Shown: positions 22,017 to 33,017 of the stretch, in pieces
Layout of the letters: every line of letters starts with the position of its first letter
Position numbering within the stretch: the stretch's first letter is position 1
Assembly: GCF_013426205.1 (NCBI RefSeq)
Contig: NC_089422.1
Coordinates: 1,860,001 to 1,924,000, forward strand
Length of the DNA: 64,000 nucleotides
DNA from: Metarhizium brunneum
Taxonomy: Eukaryota > Ascomycota > Sordariomycetes > Hypocreales > Clavicipitaceae
Reading direction: 5' to 3'
Notes under the pieces: model-generated
Databases searched by the model: none
Seen by the model: the letters and a program-made list of their open reading frames with translations, nothing else
Told to the model about the DNA's origin: nothing
Made by a program: the position numbers and the translations under genes

Positions 22017-22937
22017 ATGGGCAAAAAGAGATCAAGAGAGGAGGGCAAAGACGCCCCGCCCGCCGACGCTGGCGTCGACAAAATGGACGAGGACAGCAGT
22101 GATGATGAGGTACACGACGCAGCAGGGCGCCACGGGATATCGTCGGTATGCTGACTCGGCCAACAGGACTTTGACATGGTCAATGTCGAATTCGAGTGGT
22201 TCAACTTTGACCCCGAGATCGACTTCCACGGCATCAAATCGCTTCTCCGCCAGCTCTTCGACGTGGACGCCAGCCTGTTCGACATGTCGGCGCTCGCCGA
22301 CCTGGTTCTGTCCCAACCAACAATCGGCTCAACGGTCAAGGTCGACGGCAAGCAAACGGATGCCTACGCCCTGCTCACCGCTCTCAACACCCACGTCCAC
22401 CGCGACACGGCGCCCATGAAGGACGTGCTGAAATACCTAGTCGACAAGGCGCAGACGAATGCCTCGCTGGCCGCGGTTCCCGAGCTCGTCAACGCCGGTA
22501 AACACATTGGTTTGGTGCTCTCCGAGCGCCTCATCAATATCCCGCCCGAGATCGGGCCCCCGCTCTACTCGATGCTCATTGACGAGGTAGAGGCCGCCGT
22601 GGAGGACAAGGAGCCGTACGAGTTTTCGCACTACCTGATTGTGTCCAAGACCTATCAGGAGGTCGAGTCGACGCTGGACGTGGAGGGCCGCAAGAAGAAG
22701 AAGGCCAGGGAGGAGTCGTCGACCTTTTTCTTCCACCCCGAGGATGAGGTGCTGCACAAGCACGCGCTGGCGTACGGGAGCTACTCTTACACCAAGGAGA
22801 ACGACTCGGTGGCCGACAGCAAACGAGCGTTCCAGGAGGCGGGTATCAAGCCCGCCGGACACATGATTTTGATTGAAGCGAGCAGGTTCCCCGGCGCTGT
22901 CAAGGCCATTGCCGACTACTTGCAGCCACAGCAATAG
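22017..22937 (+). CDS. BCP1: Bcp1 (BCCIP family) nuclear transport/ribosome assembly chaperone
   Basis: Two exons (22017-22109, 22167-22937), 57-bp intron (GTACAC...CCAACAG), 287 aa. A basic start ([11 protein letters not shown]) and an acidic stretch ([20 protein letters not shown]) are followed by the globular BCCIP domain: [78 protein letters not shown] and a hydrophobic end [13 protein letters not shown]. Yeast Bcp1 carries ribosomal protein Rpl23 and is needed for export of Mss4. Length and motif order match the family. The gene ends 135 bp from the convergent chorismate mutase gene, so their 3' UTRs probably overlap. Confidence 0.93.
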
Positions 22938-23072
22938 ACGTGAGCCGCACGAATAAATAAACAATGATTTATAGCTTCAATGCTAGATATTCCAAATGCC
23001 TAATTTTGCATCATGCCTCTCCCACCGCCCGCAAATTCATCCTTTCCCAAAACCACCTCTTTCGACCTGGTG

Positions 23073-24025
23073 CTAGTCTTTCCCCTCCAGCCTCTGCATC
23101 AAGTACTCAACCTCGACCTCCTTGGTCAAGGGAATCACAAAATCCTCGTACATGGCCACCACGGCGTCCACGTCAATCTTGCCATGCTCTTCAGAGTCGT
23201 CCGAGACGGAGGGGTCCTTTCCATACGTCAGCGCCTTCAGGCGCAACCTGGCGAGCACAGACTTCTCGACCGCCTTGTTCGTGATGCTCTCGGCGATGCC
23301 CGCCCGGTCATTCGCCAGAATCAGCTTCTTGTAGGTTTCCGGGTCGGACCGGTACTTGGACTCTGCGACGAATTTCCCGAAATGAATCCTCCGCGACAGC
23401 GCCTGCAAACAGGCAAAGTCGGACGTTGCGGCGGAGCCATAGTTCTCCTGCGACTCGCCGCGGTCCCGGCGTCCGAAGTCGGGGCACACGGCGGGCAGGA
23501 ACTTTTCAATGTAGAACTTCTTGATCTTGTCGTTGACGTTGACGTCGTTGGGGTGCAGGATCTTGGGGTAGTTGAGGGGCTTGAGGATCGGGGTCTGCAC
23601 GGCGTCCGGGAAGAAGGGGTATTCGTCGGGGGATTCGTACCGGCGGATGAGGGATTGGAGCTTCTCCTGTTCGGAAAAGTACCAGTCGAAGAAGGAGAGG
23701 TTGCTGTTGGGGATTTTGATGGCGCCGGGCGTGTAGATTGTCTGAAAGGGGGGGGTGGAGGGACTGGTCAGCTTTGGCGTTGAGGAGCGTCGACAGAAGG
23801 TGCTGGCAGATGTACCTTGTTCAGAGCGAATTGGACACGCTCAATGAGGTGAAACGTGATTGTATCTTCTAGGCGACTGCGAGGGTATTAACGAGGCGTC
23901 GACACGCATTGACGGGCGGTGTGGAAGAGCGCGGTTTGTACGTCGGGGACTGACATCAATTGGAAGCGAATTCGGGACAGGTCCAATACCTTGGAGGCAT
24001 CGTTCATGTCAACTGCGGAGTCCAT
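23073..24025 (-). CDS. ARO7: Chorismate mutase (fungal AroQ class)
   Basis: Three exons (24025-23955, 23876-23816, 23741-23073) give 266 aa. Intron 1 is 78 bp (GTCAGT...CTCGCAG), intron 2 is 74 bp (GTACAT...CTTTCAG). The joins read [20 protein letters not shown] and [16 protein letters not shown], the classic start of the yeast-type enzyme. It converts chorismate to prephenate, committing flux to Phe and Tyr. Visible landmarks: [60 protein letters not shown] and [15 protein letters not shown], where T-K-E-V-E matches the active-site Thr/Glu (T242, E246 in the yeast enzyme, by recollection). Length equals the usual dimeric allosteric form, so regulation by Trp (activation) and Tyr (inhibition) is expected. 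Located in the cytosol. Confidence 0.93.
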
Positions 24026-24669
24026 GGTTGGCAGCGAGGGAGCCGGAAGCAAGAGGCGATGCTACAATGGCAGCAGGGCGTTTGTTTTCGGGCAGCTGCG
24101 GAAGATAGTTGCGGGGGATGTTGGAGGTGATGTATTCCGGCCATGTGGGATGGATGAAACCTCGAGCTGACAACTTTGGCTCCGAATGCGGCCCAGCGGT
24201 GTGGCGTCAGCGAGGGGCAGCGGCGTTGGACGGTTCAATGTTAGGTTGGGCACGCGCCAGGCACTTGGCCATATTCGGCTAAGCGCATTGCCTGCCAGCC
24301 ATCTCTCCAGGTTTTTTTTTTCAACGCATGTAAGCCATGTAAGTCATGCCAGACTTGCAAGTCTGCGACTCTCAGGTCATTTTATACAAATTCTTCGGAT
24401 AAATAGAGATCAGAAGGGCCATAGCTACTGACAGGACTTGCATACCGTCATGACATTGGTTTGTAGCCGGGAGGAAATTCAATTGGAAATGGCACATGGT
24501 TGCATCTTCTCGGCTGAATATGTACATTTTTTCGGTATAAAGTTCCCGTATTCATTGTCACCTAACCATCTCCAGGTTCCGCCTCAGACCATCCTACGGC
24601 GGCTCCAACACGTCTCTCTCCTGCAGCGTCGCCATTATGCAATCGATTGATGTCTTCCATTAACAGAAA
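24026..24669. other. Chorismate mutase upstream region / catalase-like 3' flank
   Basis: About 640 bp. No supported ORF. It holds the ARO7 promoter; no TATA box close to the ATG was noticed. Confidence 0.5.
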
Positions 24670-25808
24670 TTAGGGCCAAGTCTCAGCAACGCCACCCGGC
24701 TCCCTCTTTGCTTCTTGCCTCTGCTTCGAGCTTATGTGGTAAACCCCCTTCCTAGTTTGAATCAACGGATCGTTGCTCGACTTGATTCCATGCACGCCTC
24801 CGCTTTCAGGCACAGGACTAAACGCGATTTTCTGCTGCTTATTCGCATTGTCCTCGGCAACCTTGTTGATCTCAATCGTGCCCACGGGGACCCATTTCGT
24901 GCTTTTGTACGGAATGGTAGCATCATCCAGGATGTCATCGGGACCTGCAACGTTGGCCTGAAGATTGAAGACGATGGGTGTTGTGGGAAACCTGTGCAGG
25001 AGATCGTCCTCCAGGTAGTTGGGGTCCTTGGGCGCACCATTCTCGGGGAACAAATGTACTCCGTCTGCGGGGTCGAGACGGTATCGCACATTTACGCTGT
25101 CACCGTTTGCGTTGGTTAAAACGTGGGTGTTGGGCTGGTAATATGTAATGGTGCCGTAGTTGAAGGGGTTGGGCTTGGGAGAGTCGACGAATCTAAAGGC
25201 AGACGGGTGTGTTCCCAACCACGTCTTGAATACCTTGACTGCCTGTTCAAAATCCGCTTTCTCCTTGGAATAGCTCCCGCCTTGTTTTACAGCATCGTCG
25301 AGGAGCTTCTTGGCAACGCCTTCGGCAAAGAAGAGCTTGAGGAACGTCAAGAAGTCTTGGCCGTTGTTGGCGGCGAAGCCGTTGAAGGAATGGGCAATCA
25401 AATCAGTGTATGTCCATCCATCAATCAAGAAGCGAATGGCGAGTCCCTTGGGGGTGGCTTGGTTGTCTGCGTCGGGAATGTTGGGGATGCCGCCGCCAAC
25501 GGAGAATCGACCGATGATTGCGGTGGAAGGCTGGTTGAAATGAGCGGCTGTAGAAAGGGATTTCGCCTCGTTGGATGGCTTGAATTCTCCCTCTACGAGG
25601 AGACCTTTGGCGTGTGCTGGTCAAGGTGAGCTTCATGCCAGAGTGACGAATCCAGGATGGAAGCTGCAGTGATGCCATGCTTACTTGTGCGATAACCGGC
25701 ATGGTAGCCGAACATGGAGGTCATTTGGTCGACCAACTCCCGGGGGAGATCCTGGATGGGATCTCCTGGCGCGGTAGAAGCGCCATCATGAGCCGAGTCG
25801 GGAGCCAT
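24670..25808 (-). CDS. Short heme catalase-like protein, probable fatty-acid-hydroperoxide enzyme
   Basis: Two exons (25808-25685, 25616-24670), 68-bp intron (GTAAGC...GACCAG), 356 aa, joined through YHAGYRTTHAKGLLVEGEF. Catalase-fold marks: the distal His in T-H-A-K-G (His43), AHFNQPSTAIIGRFSV, the distal-side FNGFAANNGQDFLTF, and near the C-terminus a proximal-ligand motif R-x-x-x-Y (TRKGVYHI; Tyr about 334). The length is well below the 480-700 aa of ordinary catalases and matches the small catalase-related group that includes allene oxide synthases and hydroperoxide-processing enzymes. No signal peptide and no peroxisomal SKL end (it ends ETWP). It lies head-to-head with the lipoxygenase, so metabolism of lipoxygenase hydroperoxides is the favoured role. 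Plain peroxidase or catalase activity is the alternative. Confidence 0.85.
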
Positions 25809-26991
25809 GATGAGGAGGGAGGGAGAATGACCTGGACCTGGAAAAACAAGTGTGCGAGTGGTCGTTTGAAACTTGGCAAGTCCGCTTGAGTCTTGATGGT
25901 GAAGCCAGACTTGTGTCTCAAGTCGATTCTGAAGCCTCACAGGAGATATTCATGACAAATGATAATTGCAATCACGTACGGAATCGGGGGAGAGAGGCTT
26001 TCATAAGGAACCCAACCTTGGATCAGGCTGTTCAGGCAGCAAGCCTGTTATCAAATCGAACGGAGACTGACTGACTTGAACCATGTGCGCGCTTAATGCC
26101 GCCTGGCAAACCTCCGAGGGTTGCATCTAGCTCTGTATTCCCCCAGTTGCCCGGCCGTTGGGCATGGCCTCTGCCGAGCATCATCACACCGCTGGTTAGA
26201 ACATCGGGCAGCATTCATACGTCGCTACCAAGAAACGGGAGGGGGATGCCGTTTTGCGTCCATGGTATTGGGCCGCTGGCCGTCCGGGAGAGCAGCGCCA
26301 GAGATGCAGTGCGGGAAACTGAGCCATCAATATGCATGTCAAATGCACATCAGCACATCAGACGGCTGACGTGGTGTGGGCAGTCAAGCCTGGCAGAGTC
26401 TCGAGGCCAGCTGAGTCCGGGCTCGGTCCGCCACTTGGAAGCAGGTCCTCGTTTATTGCTATGAGACCGCGGTGACCGGAACCATCGAGTCAAGGCCTGC
26501 ATGGATGCTTTCGCCGTTGTGGATGGAGACCCAGTAGGAGATGCCGACGACGCAACACAGCATGCATGCAGTGACTCTGGTTTGAAGAAAATCGTGTATC
26601 GTCCCGGCATTATCGGTGATGTTGGGGCTGAGCATAGAGCAGACTGCGTCTTACATACATGTCAAGTTTTTTCTTTTTTTGGTGTTTTTTCTGGATGTTG
26701 CTCTGAACGACCTGGCAACAAAGAGTCAGTCGTGAAAGCTGGACATCGCCGAGCAATCCCGTTGACCGATGATGGCGTGTTGAATGTAAACTTGCGTCCA
26801 GGCATATATCGACACCTGGGTGCAAGACTGCCAAGTATATAAATCAACGGCACAAGCAACGATTTCCCCCATCTTCGAAAACTCTTCATACTGCTTCTCT
26901 AGACGTTAAACTCTTGGGTTTGCCTCATCGCTTCCAATCACTTCTCTCTCCACTCACTTGACTACTACCACTACCAATCTGCCTCCTCATC
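25809..26991. promoter_or_regulatory. Shared divergent promoter of the catalase-like and lipoxygenase genes
   Basis: 1.18 kb between the two ATGs with no supported ORF. The lipoxygenase side has a TATA box (26836). A T-rich tract lies near 26665-26690. This arrangement would allow joint control of both genes. Confidence 0.5.
26836..26844 (+). promoter_or_regulatory. TATA box of the lipoxygenase gene
   Basis: TATATAAAT, about 150 bp upstream of the ATG, followed by a pyrimidine-rich leader. Confidence 0.55.
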
Positions 26992-29218
26992 ATGGCTGTT
27001 TTGTCAGGCATCACGGACAGACTCCATCAGATCCTCACCGGTCACAACACCCACGATGTAGAACAGGCCACGATGGAGGTCTGGGACAAGGGAGTCTTCT
27101 TGAACGAACTCCATAGACAAGGTTTGGTGCTTGCCACGGACAAGGACGGCAACCTGAGCGGAGACCTCGCGGCCACCCGGGGTCTTAGACGGGGAACCTA
27201 CAAGGGCACTCGCTTGGCCTTGACTGAGCTTTACAACCTGATTCAGGAGGCGTATGTTGACTTGAGCCGCTCCACGGACACCATTCCGCTTTGACGTGAC
27301 TGACCAACTCTTCAGTGTTTTTTCCCAATTCGACACCCAGTGCTATGAACCCATCATCCCCCAGCGCCGAAGGCTGGCAGAAAAGCAAGCCATTTATCAA
27401 TGGAGCAAGACGGCTGATGACGGATATCCTCCCCATCTTCATGTTCCCAAGGGGCAACAGGTGACGGTTGCGAATGACGATGGCCCAATCTTCAACCAAG
27501 CTGAGCTCGGCCTTGTTAGCACCATCTCACAGGCCCTTTCTTTTCTTGTCCCTCAAGAAATCTCCCACCAAGGCACGCCGTACTATGGACCTACTCTTGC
27601 TGATGTTGAGGCGTACAATCGCGAGCATCCGAGCCCCAGCACCGACATCATGGACGGTAAGAACATTGGCTTTTTGCCCGATTGGTTTTCGGATGCTCGC
27701 TTTGCCCAGCAGCACTTCAGCGGCGTCAACCCAACAACCATTGCCGCCGCTCCCGCTGCAACAGTCCGGGAATACGTGGCCCAGGCCAAGAAGCAGGGCC
27801 TCACCCACATGGTAGAGCTGCTGGAGGCGGGCAAAGACTTGCTCATCCAGGACTACTCCTACTTCCGCAAGGCAACCGGCCTCGGCGACAACGAGACCTT
27901 CATCAACGTCATCTACGAGCTCGACAACCCCAAAGACCCAAAGCCCACGGGAAGGACAGCGAGCCGATATGGCTGTGCCTCGGTCATCATCTTCCAGCTT
28001 CACGACGATGGCCGCCTCCACCCCTTGGCCATCACCATCGACTACAAGGGCAGCCTCGACAACTCCGTCACCATCTTCAACCATCGCCTGCACCCCGATG
28101 CCCTGGGGAGCGTGACTGAGGCGCAGGACTGGCCATGGAGGTACGCCAAGACTTGCGCGCAGGCGTCCGACTGGGCAAGGCATGAGATTGCCGTTCACCT
28201 GGTCGAAACGCACTTGGTCGAGGAGGCCATCATCGTCGCCACGAACCGCACCATCCCCGAGGACCATCTCTTGTACGAGCTCCTCAGCCCGCACTGGTTC
28301 AGAACACTGTCACTGAACAAGGCTGCCCGCGACACGCTCGTGCCCTATGTCGTTGCCAGAGTCGCGGGCTTAGGACCGAACTCTGACCCCAGCAAGTACA
28401 CCACCAACCGCTGCTTCAAGTTCATCCAGCACGCGTACAAGAACTTCAACTTTGTCGACAAGTACATCCCCAACGATCTCAAGAAGCGTGGCTTCGATGT
28501 GGAGGGCGAAGCAAAGTCCTGCAAATACCGCAATTACCCATACGCAACCGACATGGTTTTCCTCTGGCACATCATGCGCGACTTTGTCAAGTCCGTCCTG
28601 GGGACAAAGTACAAGTGCGCCGCCGACATCAAGAATGACCCATACCTTGCCGATTGGTGCCTGGAGATCCAGACAAAGGGCGAGCTTGCCAGTTTCCCAA
28701 CCGTGACAACGGTCGACGAGCTCATTGATGCCGTCACCATGTGCATCCACATCGCCTCCCCCCAGCACACGGCAGTCAACTACCTCCAGGACTACTATTA
28801 CAGCTTCGTCCCCTCCAAGCCGCCTGCCCTCTGCACGCCTCTTCCCACCTCTCTCGCCCAGCTCCAGTCCTACACGGAAAAGGAACTGACCGAGGCTCTT
28901 CCCATCGGCACAGAAGGACCCAAGTGGAAAGACTGGCTGCTCGCCGCGCAGCTGCCCGAGCTTCTCAGCTTCAAGGTTGACCAAAAGTACAATCTGTTGA
29001 CGTATGCACAGTCACTGTACAATGTGAACAAGAGTAGGACGCAGAAGGAGAACGAGAGGGGTGAGCACAAGGTGATGAAGGAGGCGGCTGCGAAGTTTTA
29101 TAGTCGGCTGAAGGATTGCGAATTTGTCTTCGAGCTTGTCTCTAAGTTTCAGACGCCCGGGACCGTTGAGTACAAGGTTTTGCAGCCCGAGTTCGCGGCT
29201 GTCTCGATTTTGATCTAA
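26992..29218 (+). CDS. Lipoxygenase, intracellular fungal type
   Basis: Two exons (26992-27251, 27316-29218); the 64-bp intron has a perfect GTATGT donor and CTTCAG acceptor and joins as LIQEAVFSQFD. 720 aa. All metal ligands are visible: HEIAVHLVETHLVEE (His376, His381, with a third His at 386), SPQHTAVNY (His571, Asn575), and a C-terminal isoleucine (SILI). Lipoxygenases add O2 to linoleic and linolenic acids to give hydroperoxides. Iron versus manganese cannot be settled by eye. The lack of a signal peptide and the C-terminal Ile fit cytosolic iron-type enzymes such as the Fusarium 13-lipoxygenase, rather than the secreted manganese enzymes, which mostly end in Val. The neighbour on the other strand is a catalase-like hydroperoxide enzyme, giving a plausible two-step oxylipin pathway. 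Confidence 0.92.
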
Positions 29219-30000
29219 GTAGAGCTACTCGAGGCAGCGCTGAGGTTGACTCCGTACCTAGATGGTTGATTATTTCTTTTTTAGCCCTGGGGGAGGAGCT
29301 GTTGCCTAGGGCTTATAACCTCGATGACTGGCTAGTGGTGATGCAGATTGTACTTGACGTGGAAGTAGTTTGAGATATGAAAAAATAGACTGCCTTGCTC
29401 GACCAGCTCGTTCAATCAACCACCGCGAGGCTAAATATGTGGTCCACTAGTTGAAAAGGAGAGGCGGTAAGCTATTTCCCGGCTTTATGATGTGTGGTTC
29501 CAGTCATATTTGAGATATTTCGAGAGAAGTTCAAGATAACGTGAGATTGAAACACCATGTTATGTAGGGTCGGGAGCATCTCCCAAGAAATGGTGCACGG
29601 AGGAACATGCTGGCCACATTTGGAGATGGCTGGTGATGGTTGGAGATGCATCGGCGGGGTGGCGTGGCTGCTCTGACCAATGACTGCTGAGATATAGGGT
29701 AAGCGTGTACCAGACCCTTTCAATGTTGTCCCCTTTGTGCCTGGCGCCAATCTGGATGCTGGAAAGCTCCCAGCTGCGCGTCTCCATGTCGCGAAGTGCC
29801 CCCACATGTACCAGCATGTACCAAAGTACGGAGTACGCATGCATGTCGTCCTTCGTCTGTCCCTGTCGCAATTTGCTGCTTCAACACACCAGCCGGCATT
29901 AAAATCCACACGATCAGCTTTGCATCGCCCACCCATGCGGCCATTGCGCTGTTAGACCTCTTTATTTTGTCCCGCCAGACCCTCGGTTGGCCGTCGAGCC
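29219..30000. other. Intergenic, no gene seen
   Basis: About 780 bp. Contains a TACGGAGTAC palindrome near 29825-29840 but no supported gene. Confidence 0.5.
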
Positions 30001-32437
30001 ATGGCTGATCAAGACAGCCACTATGACTTCCTCGAAGATGTCGATGACGAGCAGTCCATTATCTCGGTACGTCCAAGCTTGATCCGGCCCCAGCCTCACC
30101 CATGCAGGTCACATCTGTAGTCCAGGTGTGAAACGGCCCAATTGAATGTTTGAGCCCTCGCCGTCCAGATGACTGGCGTTGCCCCAAACAGCAGCGCAAA
30201 CCACCCGCAGCTTCGCCGTGGTCGTGTGACGGCCGATTCTTGCACCTCGCAGCTCCGCGCACACGACCTCCCCTACTCGGCCCTCGAGCCGCTTCAGCGT
30301 TCCCTTGCTTCCGCTTCTGCACCGATTCTGTGCAAGTTCTGCTAACATGGTGGTCGATGTTGTGCAGACCCGCGGCTTGGAGGCATTCGGGCGCAAAGTC
30401 ACCACCACGGCCTCCCATCTCATGGCCCCCAATGCCGAGGCCACCGCGCACCATTACCAGACGGCTATGAAGCAGGTCCACAGGCAGTTGACTCGTCCCT
30501 CCGTACAGCAGAGCGTCTTTGCCCTGGCCAGAAGGACCCCCACAGAGATTGTGCGCTCCAGGCTGTCTACCGCCGAGATTCAGCATCGCGCCGTCAGTTT
30601 CCTGCCCGACGACTTGCTATCCAACATTCCCGAAGATGATAATGCCTACTCGCTGTTTCAAGGCTTCAAGGCCAGCTTCCCTGAGATGACCGACGAGGGC
30701 AAGAAACACCGTCGCCGCGTGTCGAGGGGCAGAACATTGCTGGATGACAGGCAACGAACCGGGTCCCCCGGGCCTGTCGCGAGTCTGTCGCATGTACAAA
30801 AGGAAAAGGCTGCCATGATGCATGAATTTGAGCTTCTTGGCGTTCGGAAGAGCATGGCCAGTAGCGAGATCCGTGAGATAGACAACAAAATCGCAAACTT
30901 GCAAGGCATGCGCAAGATTATCTTGGAACGGCTTGCAGGTTTGGAGCAAGAAGAGGCACTTCTCGAGCATGACAGTGCGTATGGCCTCTGTCCCCGCCCC
31001 TCTCTGTCACTACTACATGGCTACATGAACGCTTATGTGTCTTGAAATGCTAATCCTCGTTTTTCTTTTTCTCCTTCTTGGCAGTTATCGATGTTGAAGG
31101 ACGGTTAGAAGTAGCACAAGCTTTAGCAGACGAGGCCGAGGTCATTGCACGAAACACCCCGACCAAAGATGAAGTCGACCTTGTTGGCGACGCCGATGAC
31201 CACGATCCCGAATTCATGTCACAATCCGTATACGAGAAGCTGCCCGGCTCAAAAAACAGTACACCAAGGAGACCGAAGAAGGTTCACCGTCGCAAGTCCA
31301 TGCCTATCCTGCACGAGCATTTCGAGGCCGGGTCCAATATACGGCAGCTTCGCGCGCACAAAGACACTGTAACCGCCATGGACTTTGATGCGCCATTCGG
31401 CACCATGGTGACTGCTGCTCTCGACGATACCGTCAAAGTTTGGGACTTGAATGCTGGACGGTGTATAGGAATATTGAACGGACACACTGCCTCTGTCAGA
31501 ACATTGCAGGTTGAGGACAACATTCTCGCCACTGGCTCTGCCGATGCTACCGTTCGTTTGTGGGATTTGAGTCGGTCAAGTTATGATCCCCACGGAAACA
31601 GCTACGGCAAGGAGGACGAGGAGGACGAGGATGCCATTGCGTTTGAAAACCCCAACGACCAGCCTATTGATCCTCCCGAGGACAGCATGAACGACTGTGA
31701 GCTATACACCCTGCAGGCCCATGTAGACGAGGTCACAGCATTGCACTTCAGAGGCGACGTTCTTGTCTCTGGTTCCGCAGACAAAACAATTCGGCATTGG
31801 GACCTCGAAAAGGGTCGATGTGTGCAAACGTTGGACGTCATGTGGGCGGCAGCTCAAGCATCCGCCACTGCCAACATCGACGGAGGCTGGAGACCAACCG
31901 GCCGCGCGTCAAGCAGCTCGGCCGACTTTGTGGGAGCATTGCAGGTCTTTGAATCGGCATTGGCCTGTGGAACGGCCGATGGCATGGTACGGTTGTGGGA
32001 TCTGCGAAGTGGTCAAGTTCACCGCAGCCTCGTAGGGCACACTGGTGCCGTGACCTGTCTTCAATTTGATGACGTGCACCTTGTAACTGGTAGCTTGGAT
32101 AGAAGTGTCAGGGTAAGTGGCCAACAAGACGTGCGCTTCGATATCATGCTTGCTCACAGCCCTTTAGATATGGGATCTCCGTACAGGCGCCATCTTCGAC
32201 GCCTACGCATACGACAACCCCATCACGAGCATGATGTTCGATACTAGGAGAATAGTGAGCGCCGCGGGAGAAGACGTGGTCAAGGTGTATGATAAAGTTG
32301 AAGGCAGACAGTGGGACTGCGGCGCAGGCATCACCGAGGAGGGCAAGAATCCCGGCGTCGTGGAGCATGTGCGTGTAAGAGATGGTTATCTGGTCGAAGG
32401 CCGGAGGGACGGCATTGTAGGTGTATGGACATGTTAG
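30001..32437 (+). CDS. MDV1: Mitochondrial division protein 1 (Mdv1/Caf4-type WD40 adaptor)
   Basis: Four exons: 30001-30066, 30368-30974, 31085-32112, 32168-32437; 656 aa, the usual length for Sordariomycete Mdv1. Introns are 301, 110 and 55 bp, all GT-AG; joins read [27 protein letters not shown] and [13 protein letters not shown]. The N-terminal third binds Fis1 in the yeast homologue. A coiled coil with heptads (about 185-235, [20 protein letters not shown]) serves dimerisation. From about residue 312, WD40 repeats form the propeller ([60 protein letters not shown]), which recruits the dynamin Dnm1. It acts on the mitochondrial outer membrane in fission, and likely on peroxisomes. An acidic loop ([13 protein letters not shown]) interrupts the propeller. 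The first intron is unusually long for this locus. Confidence 0.92.
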
Positions 32438-33017
32438 GCAATCAAAAGTATTTGGCTCATCAAGAGGTTGGTGAGTGAGGCGTACATACGAAACGGCCCT
32501 TGTCAGTATTTGGTGCAGGAAAGGTAGCGTTTAGCACACAGGCCGGAGACTTGAAACATGGACATTTAGACCTCGCGTCGATTTTATGGGTTGAAATAAA
32601 AATCATGAATAGTTTCAATGGGACATTGACTAATACTGATTCTGCTCGTGAGGCTCGATATACTACTACCGCATAAATCCAATCGCGCAAACAGAGCGTT
32701 TACTTTCAGCAATTTGGGACTTGCCAGTCTTCACGGGCAAGCTTAATGCCGGCAATGTCCGCGTGTGCGGGCTCACCACCTGCCGTGCTCACTCCAGCTC
32801 CTTCAACCAGTAGTTTTTTCCTTGATCATAGATTACAGCATAGTAAAAGGAACATTAAGTCAATGCGGCGGATGTACTCTGTAGTGCTGGCCAACTCAAG
32901 ATGAACGCCTTCATCACGCCTCTCCCGCATGGTGGAGCCCCGCCCTCACTTCAATCTCGCACCAACGTGGCCTCGAGGCAAACGCCAAAATGAACCACCA
33001 CTGCCCTTTGATATATC
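32438..33017. other. Intergenic, no gene seen
   Basis: About 580 bp between two plus-strand genes; nothing supported. Confidence 0.6.

Noticed and set aside
23013..23783. 256-codon plus-strand ORF
   Set aside because: Antisense to chorismate mutase exon 3; repetitive Val/Gly/Leu shadow composition.
27527..28294. 255-codon minus-strand ORF
   Set aside because: Antisense to the lipoxygenase catalytic region; no independent support.
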